From NCBI GenBank assembly GCA_944390005.1, contig CALXOJ010000003.1, positions 1 to 64,000 on the forward strand: a stretch of 64,000 bases of DNA. Reading direction: 5' to 3'. A model generated the notes under the pieces. That model was given only the letters and a program-made list of their open reading frames with translations, was not told the DNA's origin and made no database searches. The stretch comes from an uncultured Spirochaetota bacterium. GTDB lineage: Bacteria; Spirochaetota; Spirochaetia; JAFGXN01. Of the stretch, positions 16,642-26,945 are shown piece after piece (within the stretch, counting starts at the first letter, position 1; each line of letters opens with the position of its first letter). A program made the position numbers and the translations under genes.

Positions 16642-18987
16642 ATGAAGAGAATTGCCGTATTTTTAAGCGTTGTGCTGTTGTTCTTTTCATGCACGGATCA
16701 ATTTTATACGGAATTTCAGGATGGAAGTGATTCAAAATTAAACGACATCATTTTTCCTGAACCGCAGCCGTTTCAACCGGAGCCGATTGTGGTCTCCGGT
16801 TTTCAGGCTTCCAACGGAGATTTTCTTGATGAAATTGAAATCAAGTGGAATCCCGTTTCTGCGGGAGTTTGGTATTGGCGATTGTTCTGGTTCACCGATA
16901 AAGAGGAAGCGCGAGCGGCGCTGACCGAAGCGTCGACAAATGGATTTTACAAAACGGAAGAGACGGTCGGAGTTCAAAATTCGGGTAAGTTATCTTTTAC
17001 TGCTTCGTCTTATACACACTCTTTTACCTTTGACGGCGATGGAAGCGAAATTCAACTGTCTTCCGATATGACATTTTATTATTTATTAAAAGGATATGAC
17101 GGAGCCGAGCGCATTATCGCCTATTCAACCGTTGCGGAGGGAAAGACGGCGACTGTTCCTTATGATGTGACGGCGAGCCGCAATTATCAGCCGCAGACCC
17201 CCGAAGCTTCCGCATTCATCACTTTAACGTGGAAGTGGGACGCTCCGGGGGCTTCTTTCCGTTTGGAGCGGGCAAAAGCGCCGTATTCTCAAGAGCAGAG
17301 TTGGGACGATTTGGGCATTATTGACGTACAGAATGAGAATGGCGTTTATACTTATACCGAAGAAGTTTCGCACACAGCCGACTGCAAAGTCAATTCAGAC
17401 GGTGATACGAATATTCAATGTTCCTCAGAGTGTCCCATCGGATCCGAGTTTGCCTATCGAATTTATGCGGTAACGAATGGGGTTGAGTCTTCGGCAAGCC
17501 GCATGGTGCACGGTGCGACAGTCAAATGGGGAACGCCTCCTGCCGTAACGGGTGTGACGGCGAGCCAGGGGCTTTACGGGAAAAAAATTGTATTGACATG
17601 GGATGCGATGGATGTTGAGAATTTCGAGGGATATTCGGTCTATATTCAGGGGAGATCTGATCCTGTCGTGAAAAATCTTTATGAGACTCGTTACGAATAT
17701 TCCACGACTTCATACGACATAATGAATTTTTATGTCAGGGCATCCAATCAATTCGGCGAGGGCGTGCCGAGCGATTCGGTTTCCGGTAATATTGTGCCGC
17801 AGGTGAGAAACACATCGGGAACTGTGCTGACGGATGAGTCGAAAATTACTGTGACGTGGTCGCCGGTAGCGGTTATTGACGGGGCGATTGAGTATAATCT
17901 CTACCGCAGTGAAACGACAGCGGGGGAGGGAACTCTGATTGCGGAAAATTTAACCGACACGACGTATTCCGACAGCGACGAAACGTTGCAGCAGGGAAAG
18001 GTCTATTATTATTCAATCGAACCGCGAAATACGGCAGCCGATCCGCTTGAAGAGGGAATCGGACAACGTTCCGCATTCAAAGATACTTACGGCGCAATGG
18101 GAATTATGAATGAACCTGAATTTTCGGTCAGCACCGACACAAACGGTAAGGTAACCGTCACTTTGACAAATAAACCGTCATTCTGTCAGACAGCGGTCTC
18201 TGTTAATCAATGGGTTTATACTCCCAATTATACAAAAAAAGCGAGTGCCGATTCATCTATCCCGTCTCAACCTCAAAATTGGGAGCAGACACTGCAATTC
18301 AAGAATCAATGGACGCGCAAAAAGGTAGAATCTCAGTTGACGGTCGGTTCCGATGCTGCGGTTTATACCGGTTCTGCGTTGGCTTTCGGAATGAATGATT
18401 TTACGGTTACATACAGTTTTGATATAAAAGAGATCGGTTATTCAAAGCAAATGGAAACAACGCAATCGATTAAAAAAGAAATCTCTGACGAAGAATTTTT
18501 AATTAATGCGCTGCGCGTCATTGACTTTTCGCAATCATGGCTGAATTTAATTCACCAGCCGGGAACGGGGGCTGCCGGCTTTGATTCCGTCTCCATAAAC
18601 GGATACAACGGCTGGTCTTCCGGCAACTGCGGCGGTAAAGGCGGATCGTGCAGCAGTAAACAAAGTTCTCCGAATAAAGGATGCTTTCATTATAATGCGT
18701 CTGTCGGAGTGGGAAATGTTACGGTTCCTTTAATGTACAACGACTTTGAAGCGTTTGACATGACTTTCAATTCAATCGGAACCCGACATCAAACGGAAGT
18801 GGATTGGTCCGCAAACGGCAAATTAGTCGGATATATTAATATTTCCGGACTTTATCCCGGTAAACTGACTTTCAATCTGACAATTACCGATTCCGTCAAA
18901 GCCGGAGGAACGTACACAGTTCAACAGGAAGGGAAATCCGCTAAATCGTTGGCATGGGATGTTGACAGATCGTATTTCGGAAAGTAA
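16642..18987 (+). CDS. FN3-repeat lipoprotein with the shared C-terminal module
   Basis: The product is 781 residues from the ATG at 16642, which has GGAGG six bases upstream and lies one base after the previous stop. The signal MKRIAVFLSVVLLFFSC gives a lipid-anchored Cys at 17. Several FN3-like repeats follow, with strands such as ITLTWKWDAPG, IVLTWDAMDVENFEGYSVY and ITVTWSPVA. The C-terminal ~290 residues parallel the gene at 12427. The sequence SDEEFLINALRVIDFSQ, then LNLIHQPGTGAAGFDSV, VGYINISGLYPGKL and the end LAWDVDRSYFGK align with it. A Gly/Cys/Ser-rich insert (GGKGGSCSS) is unique to this copy. Confidence 0.78.
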   Translation: MKRIAVFLSVVLLFFSCTDQFYTEFQDGSDSKLNDIIFPEPQPFQPEPIVVSGFQASNGDFLDEIEIKWNPVSAGVWYWRLFWFTDKEEARAALTEASTNGFYKTEETVGVQNSGKLSFTASSYTHSFTFDGDGSEIQLSSDMTFYYLLKGYDGAERIIAYSTVAEGKTATVPYDVTASRNYQPQTPEASAFITLTWKWDAPGASFRLERAKAPYSQEQSWDDLGIIDVQNENGVYTYTEEVSHTADCKVNSDGDTNIQCSSECPIGSEFAYRIYAVTNGVESSASRMVHGATVKWGTPPAVTGVTASQGLYGKKIVLTWDAMDVENFEGYSVYIQGRSDPVVKNLYETRYEYSTTSYDIMNFYVRASNQFGEGVPSDSVSGNIVPQVRNTSGTVLTDESKITVTWSPVAVIDGAIEYNLYRSETTAGEGTLIAENLTDTTYSDSDETLQQGKVYYYSIEPRNTAADPLEEGIGQRSAFKDTYGAMGIMNEPEFSVSTDTNGKVTVTLTNKPSFCQTAVSVNQWVYTPNYTKKASADSSIPSQPQNWEQTLQFKNQWTRKKVESQLTVGSDAAVYTGSALAFGMNDFTVTYSFDIKEIGYSKQMETTQSIKKEISDEEFLINALRVIDFSQSWLNLIHQPGTGAAGFDSVSINGYNGWSSGNCGGKGGSCSSKQSSPNKGCFHYNASVGVGNVTVPLMYNDFEAFDMTFNSIGTRHQTEVDWSANGKLVGYINISGLYPGKLTFNLTITDSVKAGGTYTVQQEGKSAKSLAWDVDRSYFGK

Positions 18988-19011
18988 GCGCTGCTGCGGC
19001 TGAAAGAAGTC

Positions 19012-21687
19012 ATGAAGAAGCGATGGACGGGCGTTTTCTTTGTTTTGTTTTGCCTCTCCTGCGGTCCGGATAAAGCGCCTGGGCAGATTGACGCACAGGT
19101 TCTCTCTGTCGTTTTGGAGAGCAAAAAGACAATCTACGAATACGGAGAGACGATTCAGGTTCGCGCCAAAGTTTCTTCGCAGCTATCGACGGTTCGTCTG
19201 TATGAGTGGTACACGGACGGTCGTTACGAAGCCGCTTTGCTGACGGAGCGTTACGAATACACTCCGACGGAGATACGCGACACTTCGTATCGGATAAAAA
19301 TTGATGTTAAAGTGCGCGTCGGCATCTATACAGCAACCGATTCGATTTCCATCCAAGTCAATCCGCCGGTTCCTCCCGATTTCGAATGGACGGTGAACGG
19401 TACTTCTCCTCAAACACAGCTGCTGCTTTTTAACGAAACTCTGACAACCTCTGTAGAGGCGGCCGCCGGAAGCGACATCCGCAGCTGTCATTTTTTCTGG
19501 GATTCCATTCTTCTCAACCCGCAGTCGGCAGAAAATTTAACGCTGACAATGGATGAGAGCCGCTTCGGAACGCATACGTTTTCGGTTGAGGTCTCCGACG
19601 GAGTGTCGACGGTTCGCCGCTCCTGCACGGTGAAGGTTGGCCCTGTCCTCGGCGCGGTGATTACCGCTGAAGCCGGAAACATTAACGCTCTTTTCGGCGA
19701 CGATTTGCAGGTTTCAGCGGGAGTAAGGATGATAGAGGACTCCTACCGTTTTCTCTCTGCCGAATGGTTTATCGGGGAGCCTCAATCGGACTTTCTGACC
19801 TCCCTGTCTTCTTTTCAAAGTGAAGACGGAAAAAAGCTTGATCTTCCTGGAAATTCGGAATGGATGAGACCGGCAAACTCAGAAAATGGCGTTCGTTGGC
19901 GGTTAAAGATCAAATTTCGCTTTGAGCAGCTTTCGACCGGTCAAAAAATTACATTTTCCGACTCTGTTTTTTTAAATATTGCTCCGTATACGCCTCTGAA
20001 AATTGAGCATTTTTCGGTGCCTGAAACGGTATCTTTTTACGAGTGGCGAAATGGTTTGGCGGTTGCTGAAGCCGTCGTTTCCGGCGGCCGATCGCCGGTT
20101 GAGTGGCATTGGCGCGTTGACGGCAGTCAAGAGGAAATCACAAATCAGCCAAGCTGGATTGTGCCGTGTCCGCTGACGGAATGGGACGGCGGTTCACAGC
20201 GTTTAATCGAGTTGAAAGTAAAAGTAACTGACGGAATTTCGGAACTGGAAAAATCTTTTCGGATGAATGTGACTTTCTCCGATGCACCGTTGATTCGCCG
20301 TTTTTATGAAGGTGAATCAATCGAGTGGCAGGCGGCTGACGGATTTGACGGTGAAGTTTTTTTCATCATATCGAAAGCGATAGATGAATCACCGGACTTT
20401 CGCGTTCGCTCCGCTTCCCGCGGCCGAGAATCGGAACCCGCCTTGCGGCAGAAAGCCGCCGCGGCGGCGGTCGGCGCCGAAAAAAAGACTTTTACCGTTT
20501 CCGACTTGCTGACGCCTGCAACACTGCGTTTTTCGTCTTATGTTGCGCGCGCCGACCGAATCCTTGAAATTTGGGTCGCCGACAACCTTTGGGGATCAAC
20601 GGGAATCAATGATGCCGACGTAAAGGAAATTGCCGAGCGGTTTTTACCGCAGAGCGGAAAGGGCATTTACGATGAAACAACGGCGATTCTCGGCAAAGAG
20701 TGGGGAAATTTAGCGAATATTCTTTATTTGAAATACATTAACCCCGAAGAGACAATAGCCGTGCTGCTTTGCGATATTGACGGAGATCAAAAAACCGATT
20801 TTTCCGAAGGCGCTGTAGCCGGCATTTTTGAGCCTGAAGACTGTTTTTTGCGGACATTTCCTCCTTTCACCGACTCCGACGAAAAACTGATGGTTGCTTT
20901 AGACGCTCCGTTGCTTCGTTCTGAAAAAGAGACGGTTTATTCTACTTTGGCACACGAATTTGCACATTTGATTACTTTTTATCAAAAGGAAGTCTCTGCA
21001 TTTTCGGGGCAAAAAATGACAGAAACGTGGCTTAGTGAAATGATTTCGATGTGCGTTGAGGACTTGCTTGCCGAATCTATGGGGTGGAAAGGTCCGCGCG
21101 GCGTTTTGGGGCTTGAAGCGCCGGATTATCCTCCTTACGTGACAGTCGGCCGGCTGCCGCTTTTTATCGCCGATCCGACATTGAGTCCGGCTCCCGATAA
21201 CTTTGAAAAACCTTCGATCTATGAAAATTATGCAGCCGCTTACGCATTTGGAGCGTGGCTGATTCGAAACTATCCGCATCCCGAATTATTGAATAAAATT
21301 GTGAAAAACAGTGACGATGACGTTAAAGCGGTTTTGACTGGTCTGCGCAATTGCGGATTTGACGTTTCGCTCGAAGATTTATTTGCCGATTTTGCGACGG
21401 CAGTTGTTTTATCCGATCTCAAGAATCTTCCCTCCGTTTCCCGTAAGCGTTACAACGCTGTCGGAGGATTTTCGTATTCGGAAACCGTTAGTGCAGGTGC
21501 GATCGACTTAAACGCTTACATTTATGAAAGCCAATCCGGACCGCGGTTTTCAGTCGGTGCGCCGCATTTAGAAGCGCCGTCGGAAAATTATTCGCAGCGA
21601 TTTTACAGGATGACAGCGGAAAGCGGTTATTCGCCCGTTTCGGGAACGGTTCCGGACGGCTGTACGCTCACTGTCGTCGAAAAATAA
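19012..21687 (+). CDS. Large lipoprotein with Ig/PKD-like repeats and an M30-like zinc metallopeptidase domain
   Basis: The 891-residue product starts with a signal peptide ending in LSC, then about 430 residues of beta-rich Ig/PKD-like repeats (FEWTVNG, EWHWRVDGS). The C-terminal half carries HEFAH (H648, E649, H652), with E676 24 residues further on in TETWLSEM. This HExxH...E arrangement resembles gluzincins and best matches my memory of hyicolysin-type M30 peptidases. It is probably an exported protease anchored to a membrane. The start has only a weak AAAGAAG upstream. It ends the five-gene export run, and its substrate may include the neighbouring surface proteins (inference). Confidence 0.75.
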   Translation: MKKRWTGVFFVLFCLSCGPDKAPGQIDAQVLSVVLESKKTIYEYGETIQVRAKVSSQLSTVRLYEWYTDGRYEAALLTERYEYTPTEIRDTSYRIKIDVKVRVGIYTATDSISIQVNPPVPPDFEWTVNGTSPQTQLLLFNETLTTSVEAAAGSDIRSCHFFWDSILLNPQSAENLTLTMDESRFGTHTFSVEVSDGVSTVRRSCTVKVGPVLGAVITAEAGNINALFGDDLQVSAGVRMIEDSYRFLSAEWFIGEPQSDFLTSLSSFQSEDGKKLDLPGNSEWMRPANSENGVRWRLKIKFRFEQLSTGQKITFSDSVFLNIAPYTPLKIEHFSVPETVSFYEWRNGLAVAEAVVSGGRSPVEWHWRVDGSQEEITNQPSWIVPCPLTEWDGGSQRLIELKVKVTDGISELEKSFRMNVTFSDAPLIRRFYEGESIEWQAADGFDGEVFFIISKAIDESPDFRVRSASRGRESEPALRQKAAAAAVGAEKKTFTVSDLLTPATLRFSSYVARADRILEIWVADNLWGSTGINDADVKEIAERFLPQSGKGIYDETTAILGKEWGNLANILYLKYINPEETIAVLLCDIDGDQKTDFSEGAVAGIFEPEDCFLRTFPPFTDSDEKLMVALDAPLLRSEKETVYSTLAHEFAHLITFYQKEVSAFSGQKMTETWLSEMISMCVEDLLAESMGWKGPRGVLGLEAPDYPPYVTVGRLPLFIADPTLSPAPDNFEKPSIYENYAAAYAFGAWLIRNYPHPELLNKIVKNSDDDVKAVLTGLRNCGFDVSLEDLFADFATAVVLSDLKNLPSVSRKRYNAVGGFSYSETVSAGAIDLNAYIYESQSGPRFSVGAPHLEAPSENYSQRFYRMTAESGYSPVSGTVPDGCTLTVVEK

Positions 21688-21778
21688 AATTTCCGCATTT
21701 TGTTAAAATTCCCCGCCTCTTTCTGTCCGATCGGTTTAAAATTGATTATATTAATAATATAAGGAAACAGGAGGTCTT

Positions 21779-24376
21779 ATGGACTGGGATAAATATACCG
21801 AAAATGCGAAAAATGCCATTCAAGAGGCGGCGGCGCAAGCTATCAAAAACGACAACAGTGAGGTTACTTGCGAACACTTTTTACTTGCCTTGTTGGAACA
21901 AGAAGGAACGATGTTGTCAACGCTTCTCGAACGGCTGGAAGTGAAAACAGATGAGCTGATAGAGCGCGTTCGGCGAGCCGTTCGTTCTTTGCCGAAGGTA
22001 ACCGGAGGCAATGCGGAACCGCGGCTGAGCGGTGAACTGAACCGTGTAATTGTTAAGGCCGAAAACGAAGCGGACGCTTTCAAAGATTCTTATGTTAACG
22101 TCAACCACCTCTTTTTGTCGCTTTTAAAAAGCGGCGGTTCGGTTGCGTCGATTTTGCGGGAGTTCGGTTTGACCGCTGACCGAGTATCGGCCGTTTTAAG
22201 ACAGGTTGCCGATGCTTCCGGCGGTGAAAACGGTGATAAGGAAGGCGGTGATAAAATTCTTGAGAAATACTGCAAGGATTTGACGAAATTGGCTCGGCAG
22301 GAGAAATTGGATCCCGTCATCGGTCGTGACGAAGAAATCCGCCGCGTGATGCAGGTGCTTTCCCGTCGGACGAAGAACAATCCGGTGCTGATCGGCGAAC
22401 CGGGTGTCGGAAAAACGGCGATTGTTGAAGGATTGGCACGGAGGATTGTCTCCGGCGACGTTCCTGATTCGCTGAAAAATCGACGGCTTTTAGCGCTTGA
22501 CTTGGGCGCACTGTTGGCGGGTGCTAAATTCCGCGGTGAATTTGAGGAGCGGCTGAAAGGCGTTATTGAAAAAGTGACAGCATCCGACGGAAAAATCATT
22601 CTCTTTATCGATGAACTGCACACGTTGGTCGGTGCGGGCGCAGCTGAAGGTTCGACAGACGCCTCTAACTTGCTGAAACCGGCATTGGCGCGCGGTCAGC
22701 TGAGAGCCATCGGGGCGACAACGCTCGATGAATATCGAAAATACATTGAAAAGGATGCTGCGTTGGAGCGGCGCTTTCAACCCGTGTATACCGGCGAACC
22801 GAGCGTTGAATCGACCATTGCGATTTTGCGCGGAATTAAGGACAAATACGAGGTGCATCACGGCGTTCGCATCAAAGACGATGCGTTGGTGGCGGCCGCC
22901 GTTTTGTCCGACCGCTACATTACCGGTCGTTTTTTACCGGATAAAGCGATCGATTTGGTCGATGAAGCGGCCAGCCGTTTGAAAATGGAAATTGAAAGTC
23001 AGCCGTTGGAGCTGGATCAATACAATCGGAAACTGCTTCAATTGGAAATCGAGAAGAAATCTCTGGAAAAAGAGAGCGACAAAGCGAGCGTCGATCGGCT
23101 GAAAAAACTTGAAAAGGAGTACTCCGAACTAAAAGAGGTTCAAACAAAGCTGACAATGAAGTGGCAGTCGGAGAAGGAAATTATCGGCGAAATCCAGTCA
23201 AGAAAAGAAAAACTCGAGCAGCTGAAAGCGCAGGAGACGCAGTTCGAACGCGAAGGCAATCTGGCAAAGGCAGGCGAGGTGAAGTACGGACTTATTCCGC
23301 AGACCCGCAAAGAGATTGAAGATTTAAGCGTTAAGCTCAAAACGATGGGCGACGATCGCCTGTTGAGGGAAGAGGTCTCCGAAGAGGACATCGCGAAGGT
23401 TGTTTCGACGTGGACAGGAATCCCGGTAAGAAAGATGCTCTCATCTGAAATGGAAAAACTGATGAAGCTTGAAGAGATTTTGGGACAGAGGGTCGTCGGT
23501 CAAAGTGACGGAATCCGCGCGGTCAGCGACGCGATTCGCCGCAATAAAACCGGTCTGTCGGATGAAAACCGTCCGCTCGGTTCGTTCCTTTTTTTAGGGC
23601 CGACCGGTGTTGGAAAAACGGAGTTGGCAAAAGCGTTGGCGGCCTTCCTTTTCGACGACGAAAAGGCGCTGACACGTATCGACATGAGCGAGTACATGGA
23701 AAAACACGCCGTTTCCCGCTTAATCGGAGCGCCTCCGGGGTATGTCGGTTACGATCAGGGCGGACAGCTGACGGAAGCCGTCAGACGGCGGCCGTATTCG
23801 GTGGTTCTGTTCGACGAAATCGAAAAAGCACATCCCGATGTGTTCAACGTACTCTTGCAGCTGCTTGATGACGGACGGTTGACCGACGGACAGGGACGGG
23901 TTGTCAACTTTCGCAACTCGATTATCATTCTGACAAGCAATATCGGCAGTGAGCTGATTTTGGAAACCGCCGATCCTAAGCAAATTGAAGAGAAAATTTT
24001 GCAGCAGCTGAAACACTATTTCAAACCGGAGTTTTTAAACCGAATCGACGAAACCGTCATTTTTCACCGTTTGGACAAAGAACACATTCGTGAAATCGTA
24101 AAGATTCAGCTGCGTCGGATCGAAAAACGCCTTTCAGGGCGCAACATCGTCGTTTCATTCGGCGACGGATTGGTCGATCATATTGCGGAGGAAGGATTTG
24201 ATCCCGTTTACGGCGCCCGTCCCGTTAAGAGGGCGATTCAAAATGATGTGGAAAACGAATTGGCAAAGGCAATGCTGACAGGCCGTTTCGGAGATGGCGA
24301 CGCCGTGCAGATGGATTGGCAAGGCAATCAAGCGGTTATTGAAGTAACAAAAGCAGCGTCTGCGGAAGAGAGCTGA
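21779..24376 (+). CDS. clpB: ClpB disaggregase (AAA+ chaperone)
   Basis: The 865-residue product has the double Clp-N repeat at the N-terminus. The first AAA domain has Walker [10 protein letters not shown] and Walker [16 protein letters not shown]. The coiled-coil M domain spans about residues 400-520 ([18 protein letters not shown]), and the second AAA domain has [15 protein letters not shown] and [15 protein letters not shown]. The M domain separates ClpB from ClpA/C. It rescues aggregated proteins with DnaK. AGGAGG precedes the ATG. The 91-base gap upstream is AT-rich, but I see neither a good -35/-10 pair nor a CIRCE operator, so heat control cannot be read from it. Confidence 0.96.
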   Translation: MDWDKYTENAKNAIQEAAAQAIKNDNSEVTCEHFLLALLEQEGTMLSTLLERLEVKTDELIERVRRAVRSLPKVTGGNAEPRLSGELNRVIVKAENEADAFKDSYVNVNHLFLSLLKSGGSVASILREFGLTADRVSAVLRQVADASGGENGDKEGGDKILEKYCKDLTKLARQEKLDPVIGRDEEIRRVMQVLSRRTKNNPVLIGEPGVGKTAIVEGLARRIVSGDVPDSLKNRRLLALDLGALLAGAKFRGEFEERLKGVIEKVTASDGKIILFIDELHTLVGAGAAEGSTDASNLLKPALARGQLRAIGATTLDEYRKYIEKDAALERRFQPVYTGEPSVESTIAILRGIKDKYEVHHGVRIKDDALVAAAVLSDRYITGRFLPDKAIDLVDEAASRLKMEIESQPLELDQYNRKLLQLEIEKKSLEKESDKASVDRLKKLEKEYSELKEVQTKLTMKWQSEKEIIGEIQSRKEKLEQLKAQETQFEREGNLAKAGEVKYGLIPQTRKEIEDLSVKLKTMGDDRLLREEVSEEDIAKVVSTWTGIPVRKMLSSEMEKLMKLEEILGQRVVGQSDGIRAVSDAIRRNKTGLSDENRPLGSFLFLGPTGVGKTELAKALAAFLFDDEKALTRIDMSEYMEKHAVSRLIGAPPGYVGYDQGGQLTEAVRRRPYSVVLFDEIEKAHPDVFNVLLQLLDDGRLTDGQGRVVNFRNSIIILTSNIGSELILETADPKQIEEKILQQLKHYFKPEFLNRIDETVIFHRLDKEHIREIVKIQLRRIEKRLSGRNIVVSFGDGLVDHIAEEGFDPVYGARPVKRAIQNDVENELAKAMLTGRFGDGDAVQMDWQGNQAVIEVTKAASAEES

Positions 24377-24395
24377 AAACGCATTCGGTTGCCTC

Positions 24396-24430
24396 AACCC
24401 CGATCGGCAGATTGAACGATCGGGGTTTTA
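24396..24430 (+). terminator. clpB intrinsic terminator
   Basis: AACCCCGATCG (24396-24406) pairs perfectly with CGATCGGGGTT (24417-24427) around a 10-base loop and runs into TTTT. It overlaps the last bases of the convergent M15 gene. Confidence 0.85.
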
Positions 24431-25318
24431 TCTTACCGCTTCCGTGAACAGAAACAGCTCCGGACGGTATTCAAAGTGCATATTGTCCCAAATGGCCCAT
24501 TTCCCGCCCCAAATGAAACCTTCGGCTTCAAACGAGTCAATGACAGCTTGCGGAGGGCACCAACGCTTTGAAATCGGTACCAACATCCAGTCGGGGTTGC
24601 GGTTTCGCTCCCAATTCCAGTAAACGATTTTGTTGCCCCAGCCTTCGGGAAGAACGTCGACGGCGACAGCGTAACTGTGGAACGAACGGCTGTTGGAGTC
24701 GCGGATTTCCCTCCAGTGGTAACAGTCGCAGGAGGCCAAGTCATGCAGAAAAACGCGGACGTCGGCATTCCAAATGCGTTTGCGGTAAATGGATTTTTCG
24801 ACACGCGCCAGCGGTTCGGCAATTTTTTCGTGAACCGTCATGCGCCGTCCCAAAAACGAAACGCGGGTCAGCCGTTTTTCAATCGATTCCTGCGAGCGGG
24901 CGTCGTAAAGGGTGTCAAAAAAAACGGGAGACGAAACGGCTCCGTTTTTCCGCGCTTCTTTCGAGGTGTGGGTTTTCAGCTCGGCGATGTAACGGTCGTC
25001 CATGTCGGCGGGATCCTTCATTTTTTTCGGATACCCGTAAAATTGCGAACGGTATTTATGCGATTCGGGGATTTGTTCTTCGGTGAGAAGTTTTCCTTCT
25101 TTCCAAAAAAGACGCACACTGTCGCCCGAATACGTTTCGGCAATCATTGCCCAATCTTTCCATTTATAATCGTAAACAATTTCCTTAATTTCATTCGGAT
25201 ACGCTTTTTGAAGAATTTCCAACGCTGTTTTTGATGGCAAATCTTTGATTCTTGTCGGGTAAGGAACTGTTGCAGAGAGACAGAAGAGACAAAACAAAGG
25301 TAAAATAATCTTTCTCAT
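24428..25318 (-). CDS. Exported M15-family peptidase (peptidoglycan peptidase type)
   Basis: The 296-residue product has an N-terminal signal peptide (RKIILPLFCLFCLSATVP). Its C-terminal third carries the M15 zinc motifs: SFHSYAVAVDV (H214, D221) and NMHFEYRPE (H281). This resembles the L-Ala-D-Glu endopeptidase/D-Ala-D-Ala carboxypeptidase type (M15C). It is therefore probably a periplasmic cell-wall enzyme. A -10-like TATGAT ends 11 bases before the ATG and no Shine-Dalgarno is visible, so its leader may be very short. It is convergent with clpB. Confidence 0.82.
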   Translation of the reverse strand: MRKIILPLFCLFCLSATVPYPTRIKDLPSKTALEILQKAYPNEIKEIVYDYKWKDWAMIAETYSGDSVRLFWKEGKLLTEEQIPESHKYRSQFYGYPKKMKDPADMDDRYIAELKTHTSKEARKNGAVSSPVFFDTLYDARSQESIEKRLTRVSFLGRRMTVHEKIAEPLARVEKSIYRKRIWNADVRVFLHDLASCDCYHWREIRDSNSRSFHSYAVAVDVLPEGWGNKIVYWNWERNRNPDWMLVPISKRWCPPQAVIDSFEAEGFIWGGKWAIWDNMHFEYRPELFLFTEAVR

Positions 25319-25430
25319 ACGCTCATGCTATCATAAAAAAACGATTTTGTAAAATATTTTATCTGTTATTAAATATAAAGTTCAAATTTCGAGATCTTTG
25401 TTTTGCGGTTCGAATAAATCAAAAAAGAAT

Positions 25431-25459
25431 TTGTTTTCATATTCGATTTGTGTTATAAT
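25431..25459 (+). promoter_or_regulatory. Promoter of the CrtI-like oxidoreductase gene
   Basis: TTGTTT (25431-25436) and TATAAT (25454-25459) are separated by 17 bases. CCGGAGGA and the ATG at 25473 follow. This excludes the longer frame that opens at 25398. Confidence 0.75.
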
Positions 25460-25472
25460 AACCGGAGGATCT

Positions 25473-26945
25473 ATGGAAAGTGTAATTATTGTCGGCGGAG
25501 GAATTGCCGGAATCAGTGCAGGGATTTTCCTTCAAAAAAAGGGAATTCCATCGGTTATATACGAAAAAAACGACCGTCCGGGAGGCGTTTGTTATAGTTT
25601 TGATGAAAAAAATTTCCATTTCGATTTATGCTGCCGGCTGCTGAACGGAATCGAAAGCGGGTGGCGCCATAAATTGATGTTGGAAACCGGAGCGGTTTTT
25701 CCCGGAATGAAGACAGAATCATCTCCGTTTGAAATTTATCAAAATGAAGGGGAGAGTTTTCGTGTTGAATGGAATTGTGCGTCATTTCGAAAGCTGCTGA
25801 ACGGTTTGTGTTCAAATGAAGACAGCCGCCGAATTGATCACTTCTTTGACACGGTGGAAAAATTTTACAACCTTTCTCAGGAAGAACGAATTCGTCCGTT
25901 CGGATTACTTTCGCTTAGAGAAAAGTCGGAATTTTTACGAAAGAGAAAGCCCTATTTCGATCTTTACAAAAAAATTCTTCCGGTTCCTTTCGAAAAATGG
26001 ATTGCCGAATGGCAGAGTGAATCGGTTCGCAAGTTGTGGCAGGCGATTTATCCCGATAATTACAGTTTGTTTGCGTTTTTTACCTATGCGGCTGCACGGC
26101 TTTACGGGAACAGCGGCCGGCCGGTCGGCGGATCAAAGGCGCTCATCCGCCGTTTAACCGAAACATACCGCAATCTCGGCGGACGATTGGAAACAGGAGC
26201 GGCGGTTGATGAAATCGTGATGGATAAAAAACGAGTGGCGGGAGTGCGTCTCGGAAAGCGGTTTGAAGCGGCGCCGGCGGTTGTGGCCGCTTGTGATTTG
26301 TCCGCAGTGTTGACGAAATTATTGCACGGTCAGGTAAAATTCAAACAGGCAAAAACTTTCTTGACCCACGGCGATTTGGTCTATCCGATAATAACAATTT
26401 GTTACGGCTTAAGTAAGCGTTTTGGAATTCCTGATATGCTTTTTCTTGAGGACGATCACGGTGTCGACGGATCGCCCGATTTGACGAATCGACTGATTGA
26501 AATTCAGTCTTATGAGTCGATTCCCGGAGCAGCTCCTCCCGGAAAAAGTGCGGTGGTTGTTAACCTTCGCTGCGATTGGTACTTTTGGAAAAATCTTCGG
26601 GAAAGAAGCGAAGATGCATATCGTCAATATAAGCTGACAGTTGTGAACGAATTAAACGATTGTATGGAAAGACATTTTCCCGGTTTTACCGATGCTGTTG
26701 AAGTGACAAAAGTGCTGACGCCGCTTTCTTATGGAAAGCTATCTGTGTTGTATAAGGGGGCATGGCGAGGATTTGCTCCGACGGCGCTGTCAATAAAACA
26801 TCAAATTCCGCATTTTGTTTCATCCTGTAAAGGACTTTATTTTTGCGGACAGAGCGTTGCTGTCGGCGGCGGCATTGACGCCGTCACCGAAGACGCTTAC
26901 GAAACGGTAGAATACCTGCTTGCCAAGGAAAAATTTATTTTTTAA
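25473..26945 (+). CDS. FAD-dependent oxidoreductase of the phytoene desaturase-like family
   Basis: The 490-residue product opens with a dinucleotide fold, VIIVGGGIAGISAGIFLQKK, and YEKNDRPGGVCYS. It closes with GLYFCGQSVAVGGGIDAVTEDA, the usual FAD-contacting C-terminus of the COG1233 (CrtI/retinol saturase-like) group. The substrate cannot be read from sequence, and no carotenoid synthesis genes lie nearby. The start at 25473 follows GGAGG and a promoter. Its 3' end overlaps the convergent SDR gene by 11 bases. Together with the SDR and the flavodoxin-like gene it makes a small redox neighbourhood, perhaps for lipid modification (inference). Confidence 0.82.
   Translation: MESVIIVGGGIAGISAGIFLQKKGIPSVIYEKNDRPGGVCYSFDEKNFHFDLCCRLLNGIESGWRHKLMLETGAVFPGMKTESSPFEIYQNEGESFRVEWNCASFRKLLNGLCSNEDSRRIDHFFDTVEKFYNLSQEERIRPFGLLSLREKSEFLRKRKPYFDLYKKILPVPFEKWIAEWQSESVRKLWQAIYPDNYSLFAFFTYAAARLYGNSGRPVGGSKALIRRLTETYRNLGGRLETGAAVDEIVMDKKRVAGVRLGKRFEAAPAVVAACDLSAVLTKLLHGQVKFKQAKTFLTHGDLVYPIITICYGLSKRFGIPDMLFLEDDHGVDGSPDLTNRLIEIQSYESIPGAAPPGKSAVVVNLRCDWYFWKNLRERSEDAYRQYKLTVVNELNDCMERHFPGFTDAVEVTKVLTPLSYGKLSVLYKGAWRGFAPTALSIKHQIPHFVSSCKGLYFCGQSVAVGGGIDAVTEDAYETVEYLLAKEKFIF

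Noticed and set aside
21688-21778. CIRCE heat-shock operator before clpB
   Set aside because: No TTAGCACTC / GAGTGCTAA inverted repeat is present in this interval.
24568-25234. Two long ORFs antisense to the M15 peptidase gene
   Set aside because: The minus-strand gene has a signal peptide and all zinc ligands. The plus-strand frames are Arg/Phe-rich shadows.
25398-25472. N-terminal extension of the CrtI-like protein
   Set aside because: These 25 codons contain the promoter -35 and -10 boxes and the ribosome site for the ATG at 25473.
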